From positions 62,001 through 126,000 of the forward strand of contig CAWADP010000014.1 in the NCBI GenBank assembly GCA_963780805.1: a DNA stretch of 64,000 nt. Direction: 5' to 3'. Under the pieces are notes generated by a model. The model had not been told where the DNA came from and ran no database searches. It saw nothing but the letters and a program-made list of their open reading frames with translations. The translations under genes and the position numbers were made by a program. Shown here piece by piece: positions 55,180 to 63,713 of this stretch; position 1 is the stretch's first letter; each line of letters begins with the position of its first letter. The DNA comes from JASHVB01 sp963780805. Its GTDB lineage: Bacteria; Pseudomonadota; Alphaproteobacteria; Acetobacterales; Acetobacteraceae.

Positions 55180-56118
55180 TCAATTATTCTGCCCAAGCGC
55201 CGCCATCAGCTCCGCCCACTCGCGGCGGTTCAGCGCGCTGTCCGCCTGGGTCACCGCTTCCCCGGCCAGCATCCGCCGCACCGCCGCCAGCATTTGCGCC
55301 GACAGCGTGACCGCCCCCAGCCGATAGTCGCGGAACGCCTGGCAGGCGAGCGGTACCCAGGCCTCCACCGTCGTCAGCATCGCCTCCGCATAGGCCCTGA
55401 TCTCGTACTGCGCGTGGGCGTCGGCGCGCAGCGACAGGAAATGGAGCAGGTTGTGGAGGTCGATCTTCCAGTACCACTGGGTGTAGGTGTTCAGCGTCAG
55501 GTTCATACGCGCCAGTTCGCGCGCCAGGCCCTGGCGGGCGGGGTCCAACGGCGCGCCGGCCGCGTCCTCGTTCAGCATCTCGGCATAGTGGTCATAGCAG
55601 CGCGCCGCATCCGTGCGCAGCAGGTCCAGGACCTGGGCGGCTTCCTCGCCGGCCAGCACGTCGCCGCGGCCCTGGCGGTTCACCGCCGACTGTGCCGCCA
55701 GATGCTCTGGCGCGGGGACGTAGAATTCGCGGTCCAGGATGGAATAGCGGGCGGAATACTCGTTCACGTTGGCGGTGCGGTGGCGGATCCACTGCCGTGC
55801 CACGAAGATCGGCAGCTTTACGTGGTACTTGATCTCGCACATCTCGAACGGGGTGGAGTGGCGGTGACGCATCAGGTAGCGGATCAGGCCGGCGTCCTCC
55901 GACACGCGGCGGGTGCCGCGGCCATAGGAGACGCGCGCCGCCTGCACGATGGCGCCGTCGTCGCCCATGTAGTCGATCACTCGGACGAAGCCGTGATCCA
56001 GCACTGGCAGTGGCTGGAACAGGAGGCTCTCCAGGGTCGGGACGGTGGGGCGGAGCGTGGCGGCGGAGGCGGCGCGCGCGGCGGCGATCTCCGCTTCCTG
56101 CTGGTTGGTCAGGGGCAT
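55180..56118 (-). CDS. thyX: FAD-dependent thymidylate synthase
   Basis: ThyX makes dTMP from dUMP with methylene-tetrahydrofolate and NADPH. The 312-residue protein has the ThyX motif RHRTANVNEYSARYS (RHRxxxxNExSxR), LDHGFVRVIDYMGDDGAIVQ, SYGRGTRRVSEDAGLI and the C-terminal NTYTQWYWKIDLHNLLHFLS with the FAD-contacting residues. Length and both ends agree with alphaproteobacterial ThyX. It is transcribed alone. Confidence 0.95.
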   Translation of the reverse strand: MPLTNQQEAEIAAARAASAATLRPTVPTLESLLFQPLPVLDHGFVRVIDYMGDDGAIVQAARVSYGRGTRRVSEDAGLIRYLMRHRHSTPFEMCEIKYHVKLPIFVARQWIRHRTANVNEYSARYSILDREFYVPAPEHLAAQSAVNRQGRGDVLAGEEAAQVLDLLRTDAARCYDHYAEMLNEDAAGAPLDPARQGLARELARMNLTLNTYTQWYWKIDLHNLLHFLSLRADAHAQYEIRAYAEAMLTTVEAWVPLACQAFRDYRLGAVTLSAQMLAAVRRMLAGEAVTQADSALNRREWAELMAALGQNN

Positions 56119-56143
56119 GGGCGACTCCGCGGGCGGCAGTGGT

Positions 56144-56247
56144 TCAAACGGCGCGAAGAGTGGGAATCTCCTTCACCTTCTCCGCCAGGTCGCATCTAGC
56201 TTGCCACAGATCATGCGCCATCTGCATCCGCAACCACAGATCGGGAG
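56144..56247 (-). pseudogene. HigA-type antitoxin C-terminal scrap
   Basis: The minus strand reads PDLWLRMQMAHDLWQARCDL and AEKVKEIPTLRAV before a TGA at 56144-56146. This is the conserved C-terminus of HigA-type antitoxins (NRPDLWLxMQxxYDLxxA...). No helix-turn-helix domain and no HigB toxin can be read upstream. A small remnant immediately upstream of thyX. Confidence 0.55.
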
Positions 56248-56979
56248 GGGGTGGGGCAGGACCCCTTTCTTTCCGGCGCGGGGGACCCTATATCGGGAGT
56301 GCCGGTCCGCCGGCTATGGCGATAAACGGTTCGTGGAATAAGCGTAGTGGACCCGGGGGCAGTGCCCGGCGCCTCCACCAATCCAGCCCGCAGGCCTGTT
56401 TCCAGGGCCGGGGCGTTGCGGGGGCGACACAGGCTCGACACGCGTTGTAAAGACGGATTTTTCGCTCGGCATGGTTCCGCCGTCATCGGGCCATTCTACA
56501 AGTGCCAATGACAATGAGGCGCTCGCTGTCGCTGCATAAGCGATAAGCGCGGTTCGGGGGGCACCGGGCAACAGAAGCCCCCCACTTTGCCGAGCGGTCC
56601 AGGGCGTGGCGCCGTCGTTGCCAGGCATCGTTCCGAGCCAGCAAGATGGTGCCATCGCGATGCAGGTCCATATCGGGCAGTTCCACATCGGCATGAGCAG
56701 ATCGACTACCTGAAGGCGTGCGAGGTGGCGCGGCGGCTGGTCGCCGACCCGTCAATGATCCCCGTCAATGACCGATGGCGCTCGCCGCCCGGATAGGACC
56801 CTGGCGTCACCGCGATGTCGAAGACATAGGCGCCGGGATATGGGCGCCGGGACATGGGCGGCGGGACATGGGCGGCGGGACATGGGCGACGGTCGCCCGC
56901 CGGTATGGACAAGCATCATTTGGTGCGCTCCATGGGCATGGTCATACTCAACCATCTGCCCTCGGAGGAGCACCACCGG
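56248..56979. other. 730-base gap with decayed sequence
   Basis: No gene that I can support. A minus-strand frame at about 56466-56720 (ending LCSDSERLIVIGTCRMAR) shows no family features. The right part contains the 14-bp array at 56835-56890. This region, with the HigA scrap on its left, looks like debris of a lost module. Confidence 0.4.
56835..56890. repeat. 14-bp tandem repeat, four copies
   Basis: Four copies of GGGACATGGGCGGC (first copy GGGATATGGGCGCC, last ending GAC) just upstream of the serine hydrolase gene. Unit length is not a multiple of three, consistent with non-coding DNA. Confidence 0.85.
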
Positions 56980-58083
56980 ATGACGCCGCCGATACCAGCG
57001 AGCCCCACGCCATGGCCGCGCATCACGCCCATGGAATTGGGGTTCGATGCCGCCATGCTCGATGAAGCAGTACGCTTCGCGGCGGCGCACGAAACGCCGT
57101 GGCCGCGCGATCTGCGCGTGCATCTCGAGGCCGGATTTTTCGAGCCGCCCCCGAACAACGTCTTGCTCGGGCCGATCCGGCCCCGTGGCGCTCCCAATGG
57201 CCTGATCTTGCGGCACGGCCGGCTGGCCGCATCCTGGGGCAACACGCGGCAGGTGGATTTCACCTTCTCCGTCGCCAAGAGCTATCTCAGCTTGCTCGCT
57301 GGCGTCGCCGTGACCGACAATTTGATTTCGGTATTGGACGATCCGGTCGCCGCGTCGGTGGATGACGGCGGCTTTGACGGACCGCATAATGGCGCCATCA
57401 CCTGGCGCCATCTGCTGCAACAGACCTCCGAATGGGAAGGTACGTTATTCGGCAAGTCCGACGTGGTGGACCACAATCGCAACCTCGCGTTGGAGGGCAA
57501 GGCTCGCAAGGGCGAAGCGCGTCTGCTTCGGCCGCCGGGCATGTTCTGGGAGTATAACGACGTCCGGGTGAACCGCCTGTCACTGGCGTTGCTGCACCGC
57601 TTCCGCCGCCCTCTGCCGGAAGTGTTCGCCGAACGCATCATGCGGCCGATCGGCGCATCGGACGACTGGCGCTGGCACGGCTACCGTACGTCCATGGTGG
57701 AAATCGACGGGCGCATGATCGAAAGCGTCTCCGGCGGCAGCCATTGGGGTGGCGGCGTGGAAATGCACGCCGAGGACCAGGCACGCACCGGCCTGCTGAT
57801 GCTGCAATGCGGCGAGTGGAACGGGCAACAGGTGCTGCCGGCCGCGTGGATCGCCGAATCTCTGAAGCCCTGCCCATTGAATTTGAACTACGGCCTGCTG
57901 TGGTGGGTGAACACCGGGGGTGTCCGCTGGCCCAGCGTGCCGCATACCAGCTTTGCCGCATCCGGCGCCGGGGCTAACCTGGTCTGGGTCGATCCGGAGC
58001 ATGACATCGTCGCGGTGTTGCGCTGGATCGATCCGGCGAGCATTGACCCCTTCCTGCGACTGTTGATGGCGGCGATGACATGA
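56980..58083 (+). CDS. Beta-lactamase-class-C-like serine hydrolase
   Basis: A 367-residue penicillin-binding-protein/β-lactamase-fold protein. Nucleophile motif SxxK: TFSVAKSYLSL (Ser97-Lys100). Second motif Tyr: MFWEYNDVRVNRLSLAL (Tyr192). The third motif is probably SHWGGG. Such proteins act as esterases, amidases or D-peptide hydrolases. No signal peptide. The ATG at 56980 is used because GGAGGAG lies a few bases upstream; longer frames start inside the 14-bp repeat. Four-base overlap with the enoyl-CoA hydratase gene (ATGA) and linkage to PrpD-like gene suggest a role in catabolism of an ester or amide. Confidence 0.85.
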   Translation: MTPPIPASPTPWPRITPMELGFDAAMLDEAVRFAAAHETPWPRDLRVHLEAGFFEPPPNNVLLGPIRPRGAPNGLILRHGRLAASWGNTRQVDFTFSVAKSYLSLLAGVAVTDNLISVLDDPVAASVDDGGFDGPHNGAITWRHLLQQTSEWEGTLFGKSDVVDHNRNLALEGKARKGEARLLRPPGMFWEYNDVRVNRLSLALLHRFRRPLPEVFAERIMRPIGASDDWRWHGYRTSMVEIDGRMIESVSGGSHWGGGVEMHAEDQARTGLLMLQCGEWNGQQVLPAAWIAESLKPCPLNLNYGLLWWVNTGGVRWPSVPHTSFAASGAGANLVWVDPEHDIVAVLRWIDPASIDPFLRLLMAAMT

Positions 58084-58871
58084 CCGAGCTGGCAACCCTG
58101 AAGATCGAGGAACCGCAGCCACACACGCGGCTGGTGACGTTGAACCGCCCGGACGCGGCGAACGCGATGAACACCCAGATGGGGATCGACCTGTTGTCGG
58201 TGTTCGACGGATTCCACGCGGCGCCCAACGCGCAACGCTGCATCGTCATTACCGGCGCGGGACCGCGCGTGTTCTGTGCCGGCGGCGACCTCAAAGAGCG
58301 CAACGGCATGACCGACCAGCGATGGCAAGATCAGCACCTGATCTTCGAGCGCGCCATCCGCGCCATCCGCGACTGTCCGGTGCCGGTGATTGCCGCGGTA
58401 AATGGTGCGGCCTTCGCGGGCGGGATGGAGATCGCTCTTTGTGCCGATTTCGTTTATGCGGTCGACCACGCGCGATTCGCGCTGACCGAGGTGACATTGG
58501 GCATCATGCCCGGTGCCGGCGGCACGCAGAATCTGCCGCGTGCCGTGGGGGCGCGGCGCGCCAAGGAGATCCTGCTGACCGGTCGATCATTCAGCGCGCA
58601 GCAGGCCTTCGAATGGGGCATGGTGAACCGCCTGTGCAGTGCCGAGACGCTGATGCCCGAGGTGCTGGAAACCGCTTCCGTCATAGCGGGCAATGCGCCG
58701 ATTTCGACGCGGCAGATCAAGCAGTCGGTGAACTACGGGCTGAACATGGACCTCGCCAGCGGCATGATGTTCGAGATCGAGGCGTATAACCGCATGGTGC
58801 CCACCGACGATCGCCGCGAGGGCATCCGCGCCTTCAACGAGAAACGCAAGCCGGTGTTCCAGGGAAGGTAA
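58080..58871 (+). CDS. Enoyl-CoA hydratase/isomerase family protein
   Basis: A 263-residue crotonase-fold protein. Oxyanion-hole strands RVFCAGGDLKERN and NGAAFAGGMEIALCADF, and FALTEVTLGIMPGAGGTQNL with one catalytic Glu at the usual position. The second Glu position (GTQNLPRAVG follows) is close to enoyl-CoA hydratases. Start overlaps the serine hydrolase stop. Together with the PrpD-like gene 80 bases downstream and the nearby acyl-CoA dehydrogenase it implies β-oxidation of an unusual acid. Confidence 0.9.
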   Translation: MTELATLKIEEPQPHTRLVTLNRPDAANAMNTQMGIDLLSVFDGFHAAPNAQRCIVITGAGPRVFCAGGDLKERNGMTDQRWQDQHLIFERAIRAIRDCPVPVIAAVNGAAFAGGMEIALCADFVYAVDHARFALTEVTLGIMPGAGGTQNLPRAVGARRAKEILLTGRSFSAQQAFEWGMVNRLCSAETLMPEVLETASVIAGNAPISTRQIKQSVNYGLNMDLASGMMFEIEAYNRMVPTDDRREGIRAFNEKRKPVFQGR

Positions 58872-58952
58872 CGATCTCGCAAGTAATTTCAAGGCACGCA
58901 CACAGGCTCAGGAAACCACACGAGAAACACACACGGATTCAGGAAACGCGCC

Positions 58953-60317
58953 ATGACCTACGTCGCACCATCCGCGCTGACCCGCACGTTGGCTGAGGCG
59001 GCCCGCATTCTGACCTATGCAGCTATTCCCGAGGACGTGCGGGCCTGGGCGGGGCAGTGCGTGCTCGACTACCTGGCCTGCACGATCGCCGGTGCTGCCG
59101 ACGACCTCACCGGCATCCTGCTGGCCGAAATGCAGGAGCAGGGGGGCGACGGGGCGGCGACGGTGGTGGCGCATGGGGCGAAGCTGCCGGTGCTTTCGGC
59201 CGCCTTGGTGAACGGCGCCGCAGCCCATGCGTTGGATTTCGATGACGTCAATCTGGCGATGCCTGGTCACCCGTCGGTCGCGATCCTGCCCGGATTACTC
59301 GCTCTGGCCGAGGCGCGCGGCAGCAGCGGCGCAGACGTGTTGACCGCCTTCGTCGCCGGCTATGAATTGCAGTGCCGGATCGGTCGCACGATCGCGCCGG
59401 GGCACTACGACGTGCTGGGCTTCCATGCCACCGCCACGGTCGGCAGCTTCGGTGCGGCTGCGGCGTGCGCGCACCTGCTGGGGCTGGATGCGGAGAGATT
59501 CGCGTTGGCGCTCGGCATCGCAGGCACACAGGCGGCCGGCCTGAAGTCGATGTTCGGCACGATGTGCAAGCCGCTGCATGCTGGAAAAGCAGCCTATCAC
59601 GGCGTGCTGGCAGCCAAGCTGGCGGCGCGCGGCTTCACCAGCCGGGCCGACGTGCTGGAATGCGCGCAGGGTTTTGCCCGCACGCACAGCCCGGACTTCC
59701 GCCCGGAACGCGCGCTGGAGACGCCACCGTCCGGCTGGCATATCCGCAACAATCTCTTCAAGTACCACGCCGCCTGCTACATGACCCATGCGCCGATCGA
59801 GGCTGCTCGCAAGCTGCGCGGGCAATACGGGGTGACGCCGGCGCAAGTGGAGCGCATCCGGCTGCGTATCGACGAAGCGAGCGACCGCATCTGCAACATT
59901 CCCGCGCCTCGCACGGGGCTCGAGGCGAAGTTCTCCTTGCGACTGACCACCGCGATGGGGCTCGCGGGCGTCGATACGGGGCGGATGTCCAGCTATTCCG
60001 AGGCGGTTGCCGCCGATCCGGCGCTGGTGGCGTTGCGCGACAAGGTCGAATTCGAATTCCGCCGCGACATGCCGAATACGCGGGCGGAACTGGAACTGCT
60101 GCTGGCCGACGGCCGGCGTGTGACGGCGCAGCATGATTCCGGTGTGCCGATGACGGACGTGGCGGCGCAAGGCGCGCGGCTGGAGGCAAAATTCACGGCG
60201 CTGGTCGAGCCGGTGCTGGGCGCCGCACGCGCACAGGACCTGATCGCACAGGCCGACAGCCTGGGCGCCCTGCGGGACGTGAGCGGGGTGATGCGGCTGG
60301 CTGCCGGCGAGATGTAA
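58953..60317 (+). CDS. MmgE/PrpD family protein
   Basis: A 454-residue protein of the MmgE/PrpD (2-methylcitrate dehydratase/cis-aconitate decarboxylase) family. VLDYLACTIAGAADDL, NGAAAHALDFDDVNLAMPGH (substrate pocket with His and Asp), GKAAYHGVLAAKLAARGFTS and FKYHAACYMTHAPIEAARKL are present. Family members dehydrate or isomerise tricarboxylic or hydroxy acids; substrate unresolved. No prpB/prpC beside it. It follows the hydratase gene, possibly co-transcribed. Confidence 0.88.
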   Translation: MTYVAPSALTRTLAEAARILTYAAIPEDVRAWAGQCVLDYLACTIAGAADDLTGILLAEMQEQGGDGAATVVAHGAKLPVLSAALVNGAAAHALDFDDVNLAMPGHPSVAILPGLLALAEARGSSGADVLTAFVAGYELQCRIGRTIAPGHYDVLGFHATATVGSFGAAAACAHLLGLDAERFALALGIAGTQAAGLKSMFGTMCKPLHAGKAAYHGVLAAKLAARGFTSRADVLECAQGFARTHSPDFRPERALETPPSGWHIRNNLFKYHAACYMTHAPIEAARKLRGQYGVTPAQVERIRLRIDEASDRICNIPAPRTGLEAKFSLRLTTAMGLAGVDTGRMSSYSEAVAADPALVALRDKVEFEFRRDMPNTRAELELLLADGRRVTAQHDSGVPMTDVAAQGARLEAKFTALVEPVLGAARAQDLIAQADSLGALRDVSGVMRLAAGEM

Positions 60318-60389
60318 CCGCGCATCGCGTGCCGCAATGGCGCTGCCCGCTACTGTTTCTGCCCCTGACGCTTGTTGCTCACCCCAAAG

Positions 60390-60457
60390 TGTCATTACAA
60401 GCGCAGCGAAGCAATCTCCCGCGAGTGAGGTGCGTACTCTCCGGGAGATTGCTTCCC
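60390..60457. repeat. GTCATTGCGAG palindromic repeat (inverted core)
   Basis: Starts TGTCATTACAAGCGCAGCGA and continues AGCAATCTCCCGCGAGTGAG. The central 32 bases are the reverse complement, with one mismatch, of the centre of the copy at 29753-29836. It stands between the convergent PrpD-like and LLM genes and may serve as a bidirectional terminator. Confidence 0.7.
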
Positions 60458-60479
60458 GTGAAGGGCAGGGGTGCTTTGC

Positions 60480-61382
60480 CTATGCGAATGCCGCGAAGAT
60501 CTCCTCGAATGCCTTGAGCTGGTTCCCCGCGGCCGATGACGGCACGATCACCGGCGTGCGCACGCCGGCCGCCTGCCATGCTTCGATGCCTTCTCGCACT
60601 CGCGCTGCCGGCCCGAACACGGTGTTGTCCGCTACCCATTTGTCGGTGAAGTACTTGGTGACATCGTCGCGCCGACCGTCCGCGATGGCTTGCTCGATCG
60701 CGGTCATCTCCTCGACGTAGCCTGCCTCCTTCCAATAGTTGCGATAGTTCGGCAGGAACGCGTAGTTGGTCAGCGAGCGGCGGCAGACCGCTTTTGCCGC
60801 CTCCACATCGTCGCTGATGCAGGTCGGCAGCATGTTGCCGATGAAGAAGTCGGGGGCGTTGCGCATTGCCTCCGGCAGGGCGGATAGCGAATCCGCCATG
60901 TGCGACAGCGAGGCGTTGGCGAACACCACGCCCTGGCTGATCTCACCCGCCAGCGCCACCATCTTCTTGCGCAGCGCAGCGATGATGATGGGCGGCAATG
61001 GCCCGAGGCCCTCCTGCGCGCGAAACCGTTCGACGAAGTTGCGCGTGTCGCCGAGAGGCTTGCCGGGCGTCACGCCCATGCGCACATGGCTTGGGCCGTG
61101 TGCCACGCCGATTCCCAGGTGGAAGCGGCCGCCGGAAATCTCGTGCATGAAGGCGCCGCTTTGCGCGAAGTCGCCCAGGGTGCGGGCATAAATCGGGGCG
61201 ATGGCAGTGCCGAACTGGATGGTCTTGGTGTTCCACGCCAGGGACTCACACAGCGACATGTTGCCGAACATCGACGGGGAGTAGATGCCGGCAAAACCGC
61301 GGCGTTCGATTTCCTGCGCGAGCTCGATGGTGAGACGGCGGCGGCCGGGGACGGCGACGAGGGAGATGGCGGGGAGGGGCAT
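60480..61382 (-). CDS. LLM-class flavin/F420-dependent oxidoreductase
   Basis: A 300-residue luciferase-like TIM barrel: MPLPAISLVAVPGRRRLTIE, GFAGIYSPSMFGNMSLCESL, FGTAIAPIYARTLGDFAQSG, GRFHLGIGVAHGPSHVRMGV and LPPIIIAALRKKMVALAGEI. These match F420-dependent or FMN-dependent monooxygenases/dehydrogenases of the LLM group. Start ATG 61382 preferred to a longer frame at 61445. It is transcribed after the acyl-CoA dehydrogenase gene and separated from it by a palindromic repeat. Confidence 0.85.
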   Translation of the reverse strand: MPLPAISLVAVPGRRRLTIELAQEIERRGFAGIYSPSMFGNMSLCESLAWNTKTIQFGTAIAPIYARTLGDFAQSGAFMHEISGGRFHLGIGVAHGPSHVRMGVTPGKPLGDTRNFVERFRAQEGLGPLPPIIIAALRKKMVALAGEISQGVVFANASLSHMADSLSALPEAMRNAPDFFIGNMLPTCISDDVEAAKAVCRRSLTNYAFLPNYRNYWKEAGYVEEMTAIEQAIADGRRDDVTKYFTDKWVADNTVFGPAARVREGIEAWQAAGVRTPVIVPSSAAGNQLKAFEEIFAAFA

Positions 61383-61439
61383 GGCAACTCCTTGTTGAAC
61401 TGCATTGTGCTGCTTATTTTGCTGGGTGATCGCGCACGA

Positions 61440-61470
61440 TGTCATTGCGAGGAGCGGAGCGACGAAGCGG
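61440..61470. repeat. GTCATTGCGAG repeat within acyl-CoA dehydrogenase 3' end
   Basis: TGTCATTGCGAGGAGCGGAG followed by CGACGAAGCGG. In the minus direction its codons give ...RTASSLRSSQ-stop, the last residues of the acyl-CoA dehydrogenase. The repeat has therefore landed on or replaced the original 3' end. Confidence 0.7.
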
Positions 61471-62678
61471 TGCGACGTGCTTCAACATGACGGGCCATTA
61501 GTACCGACCGAGGCATGCCGAGGACGTGCTGCCCGACATAGCCGAGGATCAGGTTGGTCGAGATCGGAGCGATCTGATAAATCCGCGTCTCCCGCCATTT
61601 CCGTTCGATCTCGTATTCCCGCGCATAGGAGAACCCGCCGAACGTCTGCATGGCGGTCTCGGCCGCCTTCCAGCATGCCTCGCTCGCCAGCAGCTTGGCG
61701 ATGTTCGCATCGGCGCCGCATTCCTTGCCGGCATCGAACAACGCCGCGGCGCGGCGGCAGATCATGTCGGCCGCCTCCAGCTCCGCCCAGGCGCGAGCGA
61801 TGGGAAACTGCACGCCCTGGTTCCGGCCGATCGGAGCGCCGAACACGACGCGGTCCTTGGCGTATTGCGTCGCCTTCCGTACGAACCAGCGGCCGTCGCC
61901 GACGGCCTCGCTCGCGACCAGGATGCGTTCGGCGTTCATGCCGTCAAGGATGTAGCGGAAGCCGCGGCCTTCCTCGCCAATCAGGCTGTCGGCCGGAATG
62001 CGGAAATTGTCGAAGAACACTTCCGTGGTGTTGTGGTTGATCATCGCCTTGATCGGGCGGATCTCAAGCCCCTTGCCCTGGTTCTTCGTCGCTGAGATCG
62101 ATCAGGAACACCGACAGCCCATCGCTGCGGCGCTTCACCTGGTCCACCGGCGTGGTGCGCGCCAGCAGCAGCATCATGTCCGAGTACAACGCACGCGACG
62201 TCCACACCTTCTGCCCGGTCACCACATAGGAATCGCCGTCGCGCACCGCGCGTGTCTTCAACTGCGTTGTGTCCGATCCGGTGGTGGGCTCGGTCACGCC
62301 GAACGCCTGCAGGCGGATGCGGCCGGCGGCGATCTCGGGCAGGTAGCGGCGCTTCTGCGCCTCGTTGCCGTGGCGGAGCAGCGTGCCCATAATATACATC
62401 TGCGCATGGCCCTGGCTGGCGGTGCAGCCGCTGGCATTGATCTCTTCCAGGATCACTGCGCCGGCTCGCACCGGCAGGCCGGAGCCGCCATATTCCTCTG
62501 GGATCAGCGCGCCCAGGAATCCCGCCTGCGTCAGCTCGTTGATGAATTCGCTGGGATACGCCTCCTTGTCCTCCAGCCCCTGCCAATAGCTGCCGGGATA
62601 GCGCGCGCAGATGCGCCGCACGGAATCGCGCAGCTCGGGATAATCTTCGCCGATCGGCACCAACGTCAGGTCCGACAT
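61442..62678 (-). CDS. Acyl-CoA dehydrogenase, apparent frameshift
   Basis: Flavoprotein dehydrogenase. N-terminal part: LTQAGFLGALIPEEYGGSGL, LQAFGVTEPTTGSDTTQLKT (substrate and FAD binding), SYVVTGQKVWTSRALYSDMM. Near 62090 the frame shifts (after FLIDLS); C-terminal part: IKAMINHNTTEVFFDNFRIP, GEEGRGFRYILDGMNAERIL, AMQTFGGFSYAREYEIERKW. The position of the usual catalytic Glu reads YAREYEIER. Both halves are well conserved, so one base is likely missing or extra in the data. The final ten codons lie in a dispersed palindromic repeat. ATG 62678 has GGAGGG upstream. Confidence 0.85.
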
Positions 62679-62790
62679 GAGGCTGCCCTCCATCCTATCC
62701 GCCCATTCGGGGGTACGCTGCCGAAGCGCTCGGGCGGCGTCAAACCGGACGCTCGCGCAACATCCGCGCGGCTGCTAAGCCCGCAGCGCA

Positions 62791-63672
62791 ATGCGCATCC
62801 TGTTCGTGACCTCGAATCGCCTTGGCGACGCCGTGCTGTCCACCGGCTTGCTCGACTACGTGATTCAGGCCCATCCGCAGGCGCGCATCACCATCGCCTG
62901 CGGCCCGGTGGCGGAAGGGGTGTTCGCGCGCATGCCGAATCGCGAGCGCACGATCGTGGTGGACAAGCGTCCCTATCGTTTGCACTGGCCCGGCCTGTGG
63001 TTGGAAACCGTCTCGACGGTTTGGGACCTTGTGGTGGACATCCGAGGCTCAGCCTTCGCCTGGACGGTTCCGACGCGGCGCCGCGCCGTGATGCGGCGCC
63101 GCTCCGGCCCGAAGATCGCGCAACTCGCGGCGGTGCTGCGATTGGACCCGCCGCCACGCCCGGTGGTGTGGACCGCGCCGGAGGACCGCGCGCGCGCCGC
63201 GTCGTTGCTGCCGGCGGACCGCCCGATCGTGGCGCTGGCGCCCACCGCCAACTGGCAGCCGAAAATATGGCCTGCGGAACGATTTGTCGCGTTGTTCCGC
63301 GCGTTGGCGGCTGGACCGCTGCCGGGCGCTGTGCCCGTGGTGTTCGCTGGCCCGGGAGATTGGGAAAGCGCCCTGGCGGCGCCGCTGCTGCAAGCGTTGC
63401 CTGAAGCGATCGACCTGACCGGCCGGCTGAACGTGCCGGAGGCCGCCGCTTGCCTGGCGCTGGCCGCATTCTTCGCCGGCAACGATTCCGGCCTGATGCA
63501 CCTCGCCGCGGCGGCCGGAGCGCCGACGCTCGGGCTGTTCGGCCCGACCGATGCGGCGGAATACGCACCCTCTGGCCGGAGCGCAGCGGCGGTAACCGCA
63601 ACGACGCGGCAGATGCAGGATTTATCTGTGGCGCGCGCGTTTGCCGCGGCGACGGACCTGCTCGCGGCGTGA
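62791..63672 (+). CDS. GT9 (ADP-heptosyltransferase-like) glycosyltransferase
   Basis: A 293-residue GT-B protein of family 9. MRILFVTSNRLGDAVLSTGL is the N-terminal signature with the catalytic Asp. The C-terminal donor-binding part has VALAPTANWQPKIWPAERFV and FFAGNDSGLMHLAAAAGAPT followed by LGLFGPTDAAEYAP. These enzymes add heptose or related sugars to lipopolysaccharide core. At 293 residues it is slightly shorter than typical WaaC/WaaF (about 320-350). Stands alone, so acceptor is unknown. Confidence 0.87.
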   Translation: MRILFVTSNRLGDAVLSTGLLDYVIQAHPQARITIACGPVAEGVFARMPNRERTIVVDKRPYRLHWPGLWLETVSTVWDLVVDIRGSAFAWTVPTRRRAVMRRRSGPKIAQLAAVLRLDPPPRPVVWTAPEDRARAASLLPADRPIVALAPTANWQPKIWPAERFVALFRALAAGPLPGAVPVVFAGPGDWESALAAPLLQALPEAIDLTGRLNVPEAAACLALAAFFAGNDSGLMHLAAAAGAPTLGLFGPTDAAEYAPSGRSAAAVTATTRQMQDLSVARAFAAATDLLAA

Positions 63673-63713
63673 CGCATGTCCACGCATACCGCACGCGCCA
63701 CGCCGCGGGCGTG

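Noticed and set aside
56211..56486. Minus-strand frame containing VEAPGTAPGSTTLIPRTVYR
   Set aside because: No family features; frame lies in decayed intergenic DNA. Not supported as a gene.
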